From Eisenbergiella porci (GTDB lineage: Bacteria; Bacillota; Clostridia; Lachnospirales; Lachnospiraceae), in the NCBI RefSeq assembly GCF_009696275.1, contig NZ_VUMI01000014.1, forward strand, positions 52,704 through 116,703: a stretch of 64,000 nt of DNA. Direction: 5' to 3'. Both the position numbers and the translations under genes were made by a program. Of this stretch, positions 39,881 to 48,754 are shown one piece after another (position 1 is the stretch's first letter; each line of letters opens with the position of its first letter). Below the pieces are notes generated by a model. It did no database searches, had not been told where the DNA came from, and saw only the letters and a list, made by a program, of their open reading frames with translations.

Positions 39881-39969
39881 CTGTCTCCCCTCACAGTGAC
39901 TGCCAGAATCCTTCCTTAATTGCCTTCGGCGATGGATTTTAGCACTTCTGAATCACTTTTTTAAGGTCA
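39881..39969. repeat. dispersed intergenic repeat, copy A
   Basis: About 80% identical by eye to 58304-58395. Shared blocks include TCACAGT, ACTGCC, GAATCC, CGATGGATTTT and TTCTGAATC. The middle can fold with TGCC.GAATCC pairing to GGATTTT.GCA. It lies between the convergent SGNH and GH120 genes. Confidence 0.7.
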
Positions 39970-39976
39970 TTATCAC

Positions 39977-40038
39977 AAAAAACAGTGCCATGCAGCTTTG
40001 CGGTTCTCAACCGGCTTTGTGCGTGACACTGTTTTTTT
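39977..40038. terminator. bidirectional terminator between convergent genes
   Basis: AAAAAACAGTG (39977-39987) pairs with CACTGTTTTTT (40027-40037), with an inner CGGTT/AACCG stem. A-rich left and T-rich right ends allow termination of both the plus-strand esterase and the minus-strand GH120 gene. Confidence 0.8.
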
Positions 40039-40094
40039 CAGGGCTTTGCCTGATTTCTGTTATTTATCCACAGCCTGCCCCTGATGTCAGTCTC

Positions 40095-42053
40095 TTATCC
40101 CCAGACCTTAACCCGGTTGAAGCCTTCCTTCAGCTCCTCCAGCGGTCCTGCCGGAGAGCCTGCTTTTCTGGTTTTTCCAAGATAATCCTTATTCAGTACA
40201 ATCGGATTTCCATCAGGATCGTCAAACGACGCTTCCACAAGGCGGACCATTCCCAGTTTTTCCGTATCAATAATTTCCGTAGGGATGGAAAGCATATCCT
40301 TTTCCACATTCATTTCCAGGTAAACGCTGTCTCCCTCCACCGAAATTTTAACCTGCGGATCGCCATCGCTCAGGTAATTGTCTTCCTCCCTGGCAAAGGC
40401 CGGCGCTCCCTTAAGATAAGCGTTGCCATTGATAAATACCGGCTGGTTTACCTTTTCAAACATTTCCACATCCCCGTTGCCAAGGGCGGTTACCTCTTCC
40501 ACATATTCCTCAAGGGAAACGGGGGAGCCGTCATAGCCCGCGGTCCCGTTCAGGGACTGTTCCGTGTAGGTCTTAGTGCCTCCCAGGAAAATATTCTGAT
40601 ACAGCCTGTCGTCCCCGCCATAAACAAGCGTGGTTCCCGCTACCTGCGTGGTATGAGGGAAATGGTAAGGCGTGGAACGGTTCAGTACCGGCTCCCTGCG
40701 CATGGTGCCGCAGCACAGGTTATTCACATACGCGCCGCCCTGGGCAATGTTGTCAAAGTTATAATCAGAGGCAAAAATGTTATTATCAACCATGTAAGGG
40801 CCATGGGAAACCTCTACCATCAGATCCCTATCATTTTCATAGAACAGATTGCTGCTGACCCTCGTGCCCTGTGCCTGCCAGTCAAACCAGGCGCCCAGCG
40901 TGCAGTTGTGGATGTGGTTATGGCATACCTGCACATCAATGGCAGCGTGAAGCTTAATTCCCGCGATTTCATAACCGAAATATTCATGCTTTACGGCAAT
41001 ATTGTATATGTGGTTATTGGTAATCTCACTGAATACACAGCCCATATGGCCCACCACGCCGTTCTGTCCACAATCGTAAATCTCGTTGTTACGGATGATA
41101 TGGGAGCCGATTTTTTCCTTGCTCCAGCCAATCTGCAGCGCGCGGAATACGGCCTCCATCTGGTACTGATAGCCCGGCTTGCGGTGCCTTCTGGTGCACA
41201 GGTTATGTCCTGTGGAGGCTTCCTTGCCGATACTGATGCCGCTGCACTTGGCATCGTGGATAATATTGTTTTCAATGATCCAGCCCTTGCTCCAGTGAGT
41301 TCCAAGAAGGCCGGGCTGATCCGCCGTAGGCGGCGTCCAGGGGCAGGCGGCCTGTTCCATTTCAAAGCCGCGTACCGTAATATAGTTCATCCCCGGCTTT
41401 TCCGGGTAAAAGCAGCATTTCCTCACATTGATTTCCACCAGCTCCCGGTTGGGATCCGCGCCCTGGAAATTAGCGTAAATTGTGGTATTTTCCTCATCTA
41501 CCTGCGCATACCACTGGTAAACGGTATCCTCCGGATGCAGGATAGGCTCCGTCCTTTTTGTCCACGGGGGATTGTAGCCTTCCGTACGAATCACAGGATT
41601 CTTCACATCCTCCAGGCTCTTTGCCTCAAAAAATGATTTCCCGTTCAGATATACATCCCCCGTATGGATACAGTATCCCTCCGGTCCATCCGCACAGGGA
41701 TAAAGGAACCAGTCCCCTCCCAGAATCTCCTGGTAGGGATTATAGTCACCGAAAAGCGTATTGGGCACAACGGCCTTCCAAACCGTCCCTTCCATCTGCT
41801 CCCAGTTCTGAATCCTTTCGGATCCCTTGATGACTACCTTTTCTCCTTCAGCCGCTTCATAGGTGATACGGCTGATATTACTGTAGCCGGTATGGGCAGG
41901 CTTCACCCATTCTCTGTAAACGCCCTCATGGACGATGACTCTGTCGCCGGTTTCCGCTATGGCCGCCGCTCTGGAGATTGTCCGAAACGGATTTTCCCTG
42001 CTCCCCTCAGCACGGTCGCATCCGTTTACCGATACATGATATTCTATGTTCAT
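40095..42053 (-). CDS. GH120-type beta-xylosidase
   Basis: A 652-residue right-handed beta-helix glycosidase that closely resembles XylC of Thermoanaerobacterium as I remember it: EYHVSVNG..., VIVHEGVYREWV, GSERIQNWE, LFGDYNPY, TTIYANFQGADPN, WTPPTADQPGL, GYEIAGIKLHAAIDVQ. The catalytic pair reported for GH120 corresponds to the Asp of GAWFDWQAQGTRVSSNL and the Glu of MVEVSHGPY, both present. No signal peptide: it acts on imported xylo-oligosaccharides or xylosides. ATG at 42053 with GGAGG 5 bases upstream. No sugar transporter is nearby. Monocistronic; a TATAGT -10 at about 42098-42103 lacks a clear -35, hinting at activation. Confidence 0.9.
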   Translation of the reverse strand: MNIEYHVSVNGCDRAEGSRENPFRTISRAAAIAETGDRVIVHEGVYREWVKPAHTGYSNISRITYEAAEGEKVVIKGSERIQNWEQMEGTVWKAVVPNTLFGDYNPYQEILGGDWFLYPCADGPEGYCIHTGDVYLNGKSFFEAKSLEDVKNPVIRTEGYNPPWTKRTEPILHPEDTVYQWYAQVDEENTTIYANFQGADPNRELVEINVRKCCFYPEKPGMNYITVRGFEMEQAACPWTPPTADQPGLLGTHWSKGWIIENNIIHDAKCSGISIGKEASTGHNLCTRRHRKPGYQYQMEAVFRALQIGWSKEKIGSHIIRNNEIYDCGQNGVVGHMGCVFSEITNNHIYNIAVKHEYFGYEIAGIKLHAAIDVQVCHNHIHNCTLGAWFDWQAQGTRVSSNLFYENDRDLMVEVSHGPYMVDNNIFASDYNFDNIAQGGAYVNNLCCGTMRREPVLNRSTPYHFPHTTQVAGTTLVYGGDDRLYQNIFLGGTKTYTEQSLNGTAGYDGSPVSLEEYVEEVTALGNGDVEMFEKVNQPVFINGNAYLKGAPAFAREEDNYLSDGDPQVKISVEGDSVYLEMNVEKDMLSIPTEIIDTEKLGMVRLVEASFDDPDGNPIVLNKDYLGKTRKAGSPAGPLEELKEGFNRVKVWG

Positions 42054-42385
42054 TATTTCCTCCATTCTGCCGCACCGCGGCAATTTTTCTGCTGACTATA
42101 GCATACAGGAGGAAGAGGCGCCCGTCCACGCAATTACTGCGGGAGACCTGTCACTTTTTGCTATACACGGGCGGAAGTATCAGGAGGGCTGTTGCATCCA
42201 CCATTGTCCATAGTTATTGATAAACAATGAAAACCTCGTGCCATCCTTCAGATAAATATTCATTATATTATCATCATCCAGGAATAGATTCTACACCGGT
42301 AAATTATCTGTTTCATTTATTGCATCAAATAATTGGTCCAATAACTCAATCAGTTCCATGAAAGAAAAAGTAAAATCATAAAAAA

Positions 42386-42415
42386 GACACTCTCAGATTT
42401 TCTCCTGAAAGTGTC
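42386..42415 (-). terminator. greA terminator
   Basis: GACACTCTCAG (42386-42396) pairs with CTGAAAGTGTC (42405-42415); on the minus strand the hairpin is followed by six U. The remainder of the 404-base gap to the GH120 gene (42054-42385) shows the GH120 leader and no further gene. Confidence 0.88.
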
Positions 42416-42457
42416 CTTAAAAGCATATAAACCTGTCATACTGAAATTCTTCCGGCA

Positions 42458-42940
42458 TCAGTTGGAACGCTGAATCTCCAGTACCTTATATGTGATGGTG
42501 CCTGCCTGCGTTTCCACTTCTACAATATCCCCTACCTTAGCGCCGATAAGAGCCTTGCCTACGGGAGATTCGTTGGAGATCTTTCCCTTCAGGCTGTTTG
42601 CCTCGGTGGAACCGACAATCTTGTATTCCATTTCTTCATTATATTCCATGTCCAGAATTCTAACGCGGCAGCCGATGTTGATCTTCTCCAGATCCACTTC
42701 GTCTTCCACGACCACTTCCGCATTCTTCAGAAGCTTCTCCAGCTCTTCAATTCTTGCTTCGATATCGCGCTGCTCGTCCTTTGCAGCATCATATTCCGCA
42801 TTTTCGGAGAGGTCGCCCTGCTCTCTTGCCTCTTTGATCTTCTGAGCCACTTCCTGTCTCTTAACCACCTTCAAGTTGTGCAGCTCATCCTCATACTTGC
42901 GAAGTCCTTCATAGGTAAGGATATTTTTCTTCTCTTCCAT
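42458..42940 (-). CDS. greA: transcription elongation factor GreA
   Basis: GreA enters the secondary channel of stalled RNA polymerase and promotes transcript cleavage. The 160-residue protein has an N-terminal coiled coil with the acidic tip ([16 protein letters not shown]) and the C-terminal FKBP-like domain ending VTYKVLEI-type (here [10 protein letters not shown]). GGGAGAG precedes the ATG. Last gene of the birA-to-greA gene string. Confidence 0.97.
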   Translation of the reverse strand: MEEKKNILTYEGLRKYEDELHNLKVVKRQEVAQKIKEAREQGDLSENAEYDAAKDEQRDIEARIEELEKLLKNAEVVVEDEVDLEKINIGCRVRILDMEYNEEMEYKIVGSTEANSLKGKISNESPVGKALIGAKVGDIVEVETQAGTITYKVLEIQRSN

Positions 42941-43030
42941 GTTTCTCTCCCTTTCTTATTCCTGCAGATTCCTTTTCCCGCCCGCGCTCCTGCCGGAACG
43001 GACATACTATAATTTACGGTCAGCATTAGA

Positions 43031-43064
43031 ATATGGCAGTGCCTTCACATAAGCATTGCCATAT
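43031..43064. other. hairpin upstream of greA
   Basis: ATATGGCAGTGC (43031-43042) pairs with GCATTGCCATAT (43053-43064) with one wobble position. It lies in the 201-base gap between the upstream hypothetical gene and greA. It could be a processing site or terminator without a U-tract. Confidence 0.55.
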
Positions 43065-43141
43065 CCGTTCCGCCTGCCTCATCTAGTCTTCAATTTAACT
43101 GTCTGACCATATTCCGCGTTCCGCAGTCTGTAAAAACGTTT

Positions 43142-43987
43142 CTACTTATACGGCTGATTATCATCAGACTCCTGGTAACGGTTCGTATTATACCTTTTTC
43201 TCACATAAGTGTCAAGAATATTCAAAGCACTCACATAAGAAATATCCTTTCTTTTGGCACAAAGCAGCCGTTCCTTCTCCGCCTCCGAGGTCATATCCAG
43301 ATAGATCGTATTTTCCGGCAGACGGCGGAACGCAATCCTGTAACCGGGCCGCATATCAATACATATGCTTCCCCGGGAACCCGCAACAGCCGGGCTGCCC
43401 GCGCAGATGACCGGGAGTCCCGTATCCTGATAGATATGGCTGTAGTAAGGGACTTCCTCCTCCAGGGAGATCTGCAGGCCGCCCTCCAGCGCCCGGCTGA
43501 CCAGCAAAAGGCCGTTCAGCCCGTCATAATCACCTTCCAGAAATTCCCTGACAAGCTCCGCCTCCGCTTCTATTTCCTCATAAAAGTCTTCCTTCCCGAA
43601 ATCAGGCATAATTATGGTCATATACGGAAAGAATCCCTGCTGCTTCCAGAGAAGGCGCATTAACGCAGGCTCCGGAACAGGCAGGGAACTAAATACCGCA
43701 CCGGCCTTAGTTTTTCCCAGGATATTCCTAAGCTCCGGCGCCATCCAGATCTGATTTCCTCCCGCAGCTTCGGCCACAGCCTCCAACAGCCGTCCGCAGA
43801 GCTTTTCTGTCTTTTTCATCCAGCCTTCGGGAAGCATGTGAAACCTGAACTGTATTTCCTCCTCTAAAACGGTCCACTCCAATGGCCTGTTTCCCATGAT
43901 CCGCCGCCGGATAAATCCCTTCCCGGTATGCCGGGCTCTTTTTGCCATATCCCTGTCCCAGGGTAAAAAAGCATCTATATATACCAT
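43142..43987 (-). CDS. hypothetical protein between dusB and greA
   Basis: A 281-residue soluble protein I do not recognise. It has a basic N terminus (MAKRARHTGKGFIRRR from the internal Met14), no membrane segments and many acidic residues mid-protein (FYEEIEAEAELVREFLEGDYDG), and ends with a region containing CIDMRPGYRIAFRR and IYLDMTSEAEKERLL. The start is uncertain: no good ribosome binding site precedes the first ATG, and Met14 (43948) is an alternative. Context (dusB, coaX, birA, greA) is housekeeping and gives no specific role. Confidence 0.6.
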   Translation of the reverse strand: MVYIDAFLPWDRDMAKRARHTGKGFIRRRIMGNRPLEWTVLEEEIQFRFHMLPEGWMKKTEKLCGRLLEAVAEAAGGNQIWMAPELRNILGKTKAGAVFSSLPVPEPALMRLLWKQQGFFPYMTIIMPDFGKEDFYEEIEAEAELVREFLEGDYDGLNGLLLVSRALEGGLQISLEEEVPYYSHIYQDTGLPVICAGSPAVAGSRGSICIDMRPGYRIAFRRLPENTIYLDMTSEAEKERLLCAKRKDISYVSALNILDTYVRKRYNTNRYQESDDNQPYK

Positions 43988-44087
43988 GGTTAAGGGTATG
44001 CCGTTCGCCCTGTTTTCATGCAGCGATTTTTTATTTTCAAAAAGCGATTTTTAAAAGACAGCTTTCGGAAGATGGCTTTGCACAGGC

Positions 44088-45044
44088 TCAGCCGCGGATG
44101 ACCTCCTCCAGATCCTGCATTGTCTCCATTTCATTGATGCGTTCCCTCAGCCTGGCGGAATGAGGATAGCCGGCCGTATACCAGCAGACATGCTTGCGCA
44201 TTTCCCGGATAGCCGTATATTCTCCCTTATACTCCGTCAAAAGGGCGGCATGCCTCAGCATCATCTCCCGCACCTCCTCTATTGGTGGACTGGGCGGCAG
44301 CTCCCCGGTATCCAGATAGTGAATGGTTCGGTGGAAAATCCATGGGTTTCCTCTGGCAGCCCGTCCGATAAGCACCGCATCGCAGCCTGTTTCCTTCAGC
44401 ATGCGCTCCGCCGCTTCCGGTCCGGTCACATCACCGTTTCCGATTACCGGTATGCTTACCGCCGCCTTTACCCGGGCAATGATGTCCCAATCCGCTTGTC
44501 CGGCGTAATACTGCTCTCTTGTCCTGCCATGCACCGCTACAGCGGCGGCGCCGCTTTCCTGGGCAATACGGGCGATTTCCACCGCATTGACGCAGCTGTC
44601 GTCAAAGCCCTTCCTGATTTTAACGGTTACGGGCTTATGAAGCGCTCCGGCCACGGCCGAAATAATTTTTCCTGCAAGAAGAGGATCTTTCATGAGGGCG
44701 GAACCTTCTCCATTATTTACAACCTTGGGTACGGGGCAGCCCATATTGATATCCAGAATGGAAAAAGGCCTTTCTTCAATTCTTTTTGCCATTTCCGCCA
44801 TCAGTTCCGGATCGGAGCCGAAGAGCTGAAGAGATACAGGGCGTTCTTTTTCATCGATTTCCAAAAGGCTTTCCGTATTCTTGTTTTTATAATATATGGC
44901 TTTGGCGCTCACCATTTCGCTGCATACGAGGCCGGTTCCCATTTCGCGGCAGAGCAGACGAAATGGCAGGTCGGTTACGCCTGCCATTGGTGCCAGAAAT
45001 ACCTGGTTTTCCAAAGTCACATTGCCAATTTGCACTTTTGCCAT
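44088..45044 (-). CDS. dusB: tRNA dihydrouridine synthase
   Basis: FMN enzyme reducing uridine to dihydrouridine in tRNA. The 318-residue TIM barrel has LAPMAGVTDLPFR, the NMGCPVPKVVNNGEGSALMKD segment with the catalytic Cys, KIRKGFDD, VHGRTREQYYAG and GNGDV. Length and motifs fit the DusB group. GGAATGTAAAG precedes the ATG. It lies 81 bases after coaX. Confidence 0.95.
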   Translation of the reverse strand: MAKVQIGNVTLENQVFLAPMAGVTDLPFRLLCREMGTGLVCSEMVSAKAIYYKNKNTESLLEIDEKERPVSLQLFGSDPELMAEMAKRIEERPFSILDINMGCPVPKVVNNGEGSALMKDPLLAGKIISAVAGALHKPVTVKIRKGFDDSCVNAVEIARIAQESGAAAVAVHGRTREQYYAGQADWDIIARVKAAVSIPVIGNGDVTGPEAAERMLKETGCDAVLIGRAARGNPWIFHRTIHYLDTGELPPSPPIEEVREMMLRHAALLTEYKGEYTAIREMRKHVCWYTAGYPHSARLRERINEMETMQDLEEVIRG

Positions 45045-45125
45045 CTTTACATTCCTTTCATGAGAGGGATGACGCCCCAGAATATTGTCCCGTCTGGCTG
45101 CTTCGGAATCCGATAATCCGTGAAG

Positions 45126-45896
45126 CTATCTGCGGTTCTTTTCGTAAATATAACGCAGGCCTTCCATGGTAAGGGCGGCGTCGTAGATATCTATGACGTC
45201 CGTTTCGTCGGCAATAATACGGCCCAGGCCGCCGGTAGCCACTACCTTCATATCCGGCAAGCCGGTTTCCTTTTTCACGGCATTGACGATATATTCGGTC
45301 TGTCCTATCTGGCCATAGACAAGGCCTGCCTGCATACTGGAGATGGTTTCCTGGGCCAGGATGCTTTTGGGCTTCTTAATTTCCACTACAGGGAGCCTGG
45401 CCGTATCTTCCCAGAGGGCTTTGGCAGAAATACGGATGCCGGGAGCCGTAATGCCCGCAGCAAAGCAGCCGTCTGCAGTGACATAGTCATAGGTGGTTGC
45501 CGTCCCGAAGTCAAGAACAAGGACGGGGCCGCCGTACTTTTCATAGGCTGCCACTGCGTCTACAATACGGTCGGGGCCGATTTCCTTGGGGCTTTCGGTG
45601 ATGATGCGGATACCGGTCTTTGTGCCTGCTCCTACAATGAGGGGCGGGGTTCCCAGGTAGCGCGTAATGCCGCCCACAAGGGAATGCATGATATTGGGGA
45701 CCACGCTTGCCAGGATGGTTCCCTCAATCTGCTCTTTGGAGATTCCGTCAAACATCAGAAGCTGCCTGATGCTCATTCCGTATTCGTCCGAGGTGTGGGG
45801 CAGCTTGGACATCATGCGGAAGGTGGTGACTAATTTTTTCCCTTCGTATACGCCGAAGGTAATATTGGTATTGCCTACATCAATTACTAATATCAT
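45126..45896 (-). CDS. coaX: type III pantothenate kinase
   Basis: First step of CoA synthesis in organisms lacking or supplementing CoaA. The 256-residue ASKHA-fold protein has the phosphate motif [12 protein letters not shown] at the start, [17 protein letters not shown] and [16 protein letters not shown] lies 6 bases from the ATG. It follows the 126-residue gene by 14 bases. Type III enzymes are not feedback inhibited by CoA. Confidence 0.95.
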   Translation of the reverse strand: MILVIDVGNTNITFGVYEGKKLVTTFRMMSKLPHTSDEYGMSIRQLLMFDGISKEQIEGTILASVVPNIMHSLVGGITRYLGTPPLIVGAGTKTGIRIITESPKEIGPDRIVDAVAAYEKYGGPVLVLDFGTATTYDYVTADGCFAAGITAPGIRISAKALWEDTARLPVVEIKKPKSILAQETISSMQAGLVYGQIGQTEYIVNAVKKETGLPDMKVVATGGLGRIIADETDVIDIYDAALTMEGLRYIYEKNRR

Positions 45897-45910
45897 GCTG
45901 TTCTCCTGTT

Positions 45911-46291
45911 CTATTCTTCTTCATCCAGAAAATCCGCTACGTTTTCATGGAGCACCATGGCTCTGTAATAAAGGCTGAGGGACTCAAGAAGTTCCCTTCT
46001 TTTTCTTCTGATTTCACCCAGAAGAAGCCCGCTGCTCACCTCATCATAGAGGAAATCCTCTTCAGCAGCCGTGGTTTCCAGGGTCACGCCGCCGTCCGGT
46101 TCAAAGAGTATGGTAAAAATACCGCCCACTTCCTCAGTATAAAGCACGCACAGAATATGCAGCTCGTCCTGAACGGACTGGGGCAGTTTGTTAAAATCAG
46201 GGTTAAAATAATATTTCTGCTCATAGGAGTTGGCGCCGCACAGGAGCATGCGCCCGTCCTCCGTTCTGCCGGTTTTCCATCTTTCTTCCAT
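45911..46291 (-). CDS. conserved small acidic protein, unknown function
   Basis: A 126-residue soluble protein with a tryptophan-poor acidic character: [33 protein letters not shown] in the middle and a helical C terminus ending VADFLDEEE. It resembles small uncharacterised Lachnospiraceae proteins. It is encoded just upstream of coaX (14 bases), so probably cotranscribed with it. Confidence 0.65.
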   Translation of the reverse strand: MEERWKTGRTEDGRMLLCGANSYEQKYYFNPDFNKLPQSVQDELHILCVLYTEEVGGIFTILFEPDGGVTLETTAAEEDFLYDEVSSGLLLGEIRRKRRELLESLSLYYRAMVLHENVADFLDEEE

Positions 46292-46362
46292 GTTCTGTCC
46301 GCCTGTCTTTTATAATCTGTTACTTCACGCATTATAGTAACTGTCCGGGAGGGCGCATCTTC

Positions 46363-46468
46363 TTGAATGGCTCTGCCATTCAAAAAGCATCGGATGTTCA
46401 TCCGATGTAAATATTGGTGCATAAATGGTCTTATAAGCAGGCTTAACGCCCGCTTATGCACCAATATT
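46363..46468 (-). other. array of three hairpins after birA, one a terminator
   Basis: Three consecutive perfect stems: TTGAATGGC/GCCATTCAA (46363-46383), CATCGGATG/CATCCGATG (46388-46407), and AATATTGGTGCATAA/TTATGCACCAATATT (46410-46468) enclosing a smaller GC stem. On the minus strand the second is followed by CTTTTTG and can end birA transcription. A TATAAT -10 for the next gene follows at 46332-46337. The function of the other two hairpins is unknown. Confidence 0.75.
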
Positions 46469-46495
46469 CCCGCCGTCCTGAGCTGTTACCAAATA

Positions 46496-47515
46496 TTACA
46501 CGTAGCCGTACACGCCGCGTACGGAAACTTCGCCGGCGTATACCCTGGCAAGCTCCCCGTCTTCTTTTTCCACAAGAAGCTCCCCTGCTTCGTTAATGCC
46601 TCTGGCCGTGCCACAGAATTCGCCTTTCGGGTCAAGGACCCGCACCCGGGCATCCTTATTCAGAAGATAGCTGTGATATGCGGGGAGCAGGGCCGTGAGA
46701 TTCCAGGTTTCCCGAAATTTATTATAAGCCCTTTCGAAATGCTCCATGATGGACAAAAGCAGGGCGGAACGGGTGATCCTTTCCCCTTTTTCCAGGGCAA
46801 GGGACGTTGCAGTTGCCCTGATTTCCTCCGGGAAATCCATCTGATTGACGTTGATGCCGCAGCCTATGACCACGTAATGGATGTAGTCAGGCTCCGCGCT
46901 CATTTCCGTCAGGATGCCGCAGACCTTTTTGCCGTGCACTACAATATCGTTGGGCCATTTAATGCCAGCTTTAATGCCAAGCTCCTCCACAGCCTCCGCC
47001 GCGGCAAGAGCCATAACAAGGGTGAGCATGCAGGCCTGCTCCGGCTTGCATTCAGGGCGCAGCAGGAGGGTAAAATAGAGATTGCATCCCTTAGGGGAGG
47101 CCCAGCTTCGTCCCCTCCGGCCGCGGCCCGTATTCTGGCAGTCCGTCACCACCAGCGTTCCCTCCGGCGCACCTTCCTCAGCCGCCTTTTTGGCATCGAT
47201 ATTCGTAGAACCCGTTTCCGGGAAATACATCAGGCGGCATCCCGCCCAATGACCTTCTCCCCGGTTCTCAAAACGGCTTTTGATTTCATTTTCCCCCACC
47301 ACATCCGGGGAGGCCTTCAGACGGTAGCCTTTGTTCTGTACCGCTTCTATCTCATAGCCCTCCGCCTTCAGCTGGTTCATCACCTTCCATACAGCGGTGC
47401 GGGAAACGCCGAACCGGCTGCAAAGCTCCTGTCCCGATATATATTCCTGGCTTCCGTCCTGTGCATTCCCCCTGCGCATTCCTTCTCTCAGCAGGGTGAG
47501 TATTTCCGATTTCAT
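46496..47515 (-). CDS. birA: bifunctional biotin ligase/repressor BirA
   Basis: A 339-residue protein with an N-terminal winged HTH (ISGQELCSRFGVSRTAVWKVMNQLKAEGYEIEAV) and a biotin-protein ligase domain (GSTNIDAKK, QNTGRGRRGRSW, GIKWPNDIVVHGKKVCGIL, VVIGCGINVNQ). It biotinylates carboxylase carrier proteins and, through the HTH, can repress biotin genes; no such target is in this window. It follows argF by 45 bases. Confidence 0.95.
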   Translation of the reverse strand: MKSEILTLLREGMRRGNAQDGSQEYISGQELCSRFGVSRTAVWKVMNQLKAEGYEIEAVQNKGYRLKASPDVVGENEIKSRFENRGEGHWAGCRLMYFPETGSTNIDAKKAAEEGAPEGTLVVTDCQNTGRGRRGRSWASPKGCNLYFTLLLRPECKPEQACMLTLVMALAAAEAVEELGIKAGIKWPNDIVVHGKKVCGILTEMSAEPDYIHYVVIGCGINVNQMDFPEEIRATATSLALEKGERITRSALLLSIMEHFERAYNKFRETWNLTALLPAYHSYLLNKDARVRVLDPKGEFCGTARGINEAGELLVEKEDGELARVYAGEVSVRGVYGYV

Positions 47516-47560
47516 ATATCCGTCAGCGCTCCTTTGAGGTTTTTGGCCTGCCTGTTATTT

Positions 47561-48553
47561 TCAGAATTCATAACCAAGTGAGGCCGCCATGACCGCCTTG
47601 ATAGTATGCATCCTGTTTTCCGCTTCATCAAATACCACGGAGGCAGGGGATTCAAACACCTCGTTGGTAACCTCCATTTCACTGATGCCGAATTTTTCCC
47701 CTATCTCTTTTCCGATCCTCGTATTCAGATCATGGAACGCAGGAAGGCAATGCATGAAAATAGCATTTGCCGCATTGTCCATAATCGCTTTATTCACCTG
47801 ATACGGGGAAAGCAGGCTGATCCTCTCCTCCCATACATAGTCCGGTTCACCCATGGATACCCATACGTCGGTGCAGATGACATCCGCATCCCTGGTTCCC
47901 GCCATGGCATCCTCGGTCAGGGTGATGCTTCCGCCGTTTTCCGATGCAATAACCTTACACTGGTTCACCAGCTCCTGGGACGGGAAGTATGCCTTCGGCG
48001 CGCAGGCAGTAAAATGCATGCCCATTTTCGCACAGGCCACCATATAGGAATTGCCCATATTATAGCGGGCATCGCCCATGTATACAAGCTTTACGCCCTT
48101 AATACGGCCCAGATGCTCTCTGATGGTCAGAAGATCCGCCAACATCTGGGTGGGATGGAATTCATTGGTCAGGCCATTCCATACAGGAACTCCCGCATTA
48201 GCGGCCAGCTCTTCCACAATCGCCTGTCCGAAGCCGCGGTATTCAATTCCTTCATACATTCTTCCCAGCACCCTGGCAGTATCGGCAATGCTTTCCTTCT
48301 TGCCAATCTGGGAGCCTGAAGGATCCAGATAGGTGGTTCCCAGGCCCAGATCATGGGCGGCAACCTCAAAGGAGCATCTGGTCCTGGTGCTTGTTTTTTC
48401 AAAAATCAGGGCTACGTTCTTCCCCTGGAAACAATTGACCGGAATGCCTTTTTTCTTCTTGTCCTTCAAATCAGCAGCCAGATCCAGCAGGTATGTAATC
48501 TCCTCCGGCGTATAATCCATTAATTTCAAAAAGTGACGTCCTTTTAAGTCCAT
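47561..48553 (-). CDS. argF: ornithine carbamoyltransferase
   Basis: Forms citrulline from ornithine and carbamoyl phosphate in arginine synthesis (or runs in reverse in arginine catabolism). The 330-residue protein has the carbamoyl-phosphate motif STRTR, the HPTQ motif, [11 protein letters not shown] and HCLPAFHD. The ATG at 48553 follows AGGAG by 8 bases. An upstream in-frame ATG is rejected because it has no ribosome binding site and the extension covers a terminator hairpin. arcA and arcC are not nearby, so a biosynthetic role is favoured. Confidence 0.95.
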   Translation of the reverse strand: MDLKGRHFLKLMDYTPEEITYLLDLAADLKDKKKKGIPVNCFQGKNVALIFEKTSTRTRCSFEVAAHDLGLGTTYLDPSGSQIGKKESIADTARVLGRMYEGIEYRGFGQAIVEELAANAGVPVWNGLTNEFHPTQMLADLLTIREHLGRIKGVKLVYMGDARYNMGNSYMVACAKMGMHFTACAPKAYFPSQELVNQCKVIASENGGSITLTEDAMAGTRDADVICTDVWVSMGEPDYVWEERISLLSPYQVNKAIMDNAANAIFMHCLPAFHDLNTRIGKEIGEKFGISEMEVTNEVFESPASVVFDEAENRMHTIKAVMAASLGYEF

Positions 48554-48589
48554 AGCAGTCTCTCCTCTCTTTCTCCATTCCTTCTGACG

Positions 48590-48626
48590 AAAAAGTCCCA
48601 CATCCTGATCGTCTTTGATGTGAGAC
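48590..48626 (-). terminator. attenuator-like terminator in the argF leader
   Basis: Minus-strand GTCTCACATC pairs with GATGTGGGAC (48595-48626) including one U-G pair, followed by five U. Because it lies just before the argF ribosome binding site, it could act as an attenuator on transcripts entering argF. Confidence 0.7.
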
Positions 48627-48721
48627 TTATCCATGTCTTTTATATAGTTACCGGTTTATTCCCGCGTACAACGAACCGGACGGACGCGTCAACGCGCCCA
48701 CCCGGCGGCTGCACGGGGTTC

Positions 48722-48750
48722 AAATGCCCCGCTTCTTACGCGGGGTATTT
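48722..48750. terminator. hairpin after the SPFH gene
   Basis: AAATGCCCCGC (48722-48732) pairs with GCGGGGTATTT (48740-48750) with flanking A and T tracts, so it could end transcription in either direction. It starts just past the SPFH stop. A second GC-rich fold with CGCG-TTGA-CGCG lies at about 48680-48705. Confidence 0.65.
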
Positions 48751-48754
48751 GCTG

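Noticed and set aside
48554..48634. N-terminally extended ArgF starting at 48634
   Set aside because: No ribosome binding site precedes that ATG and the extension would encode a terminator hairpin with its U-run; the start at 48553 has a good site.
48680..48745. tRNA-like T-arm (GGTTCAAAT flanked by GC stems)
   Set aside because: The loop is 8 rather than 7 bases, and no acceptor, D or anticodon arm can be placed around it.
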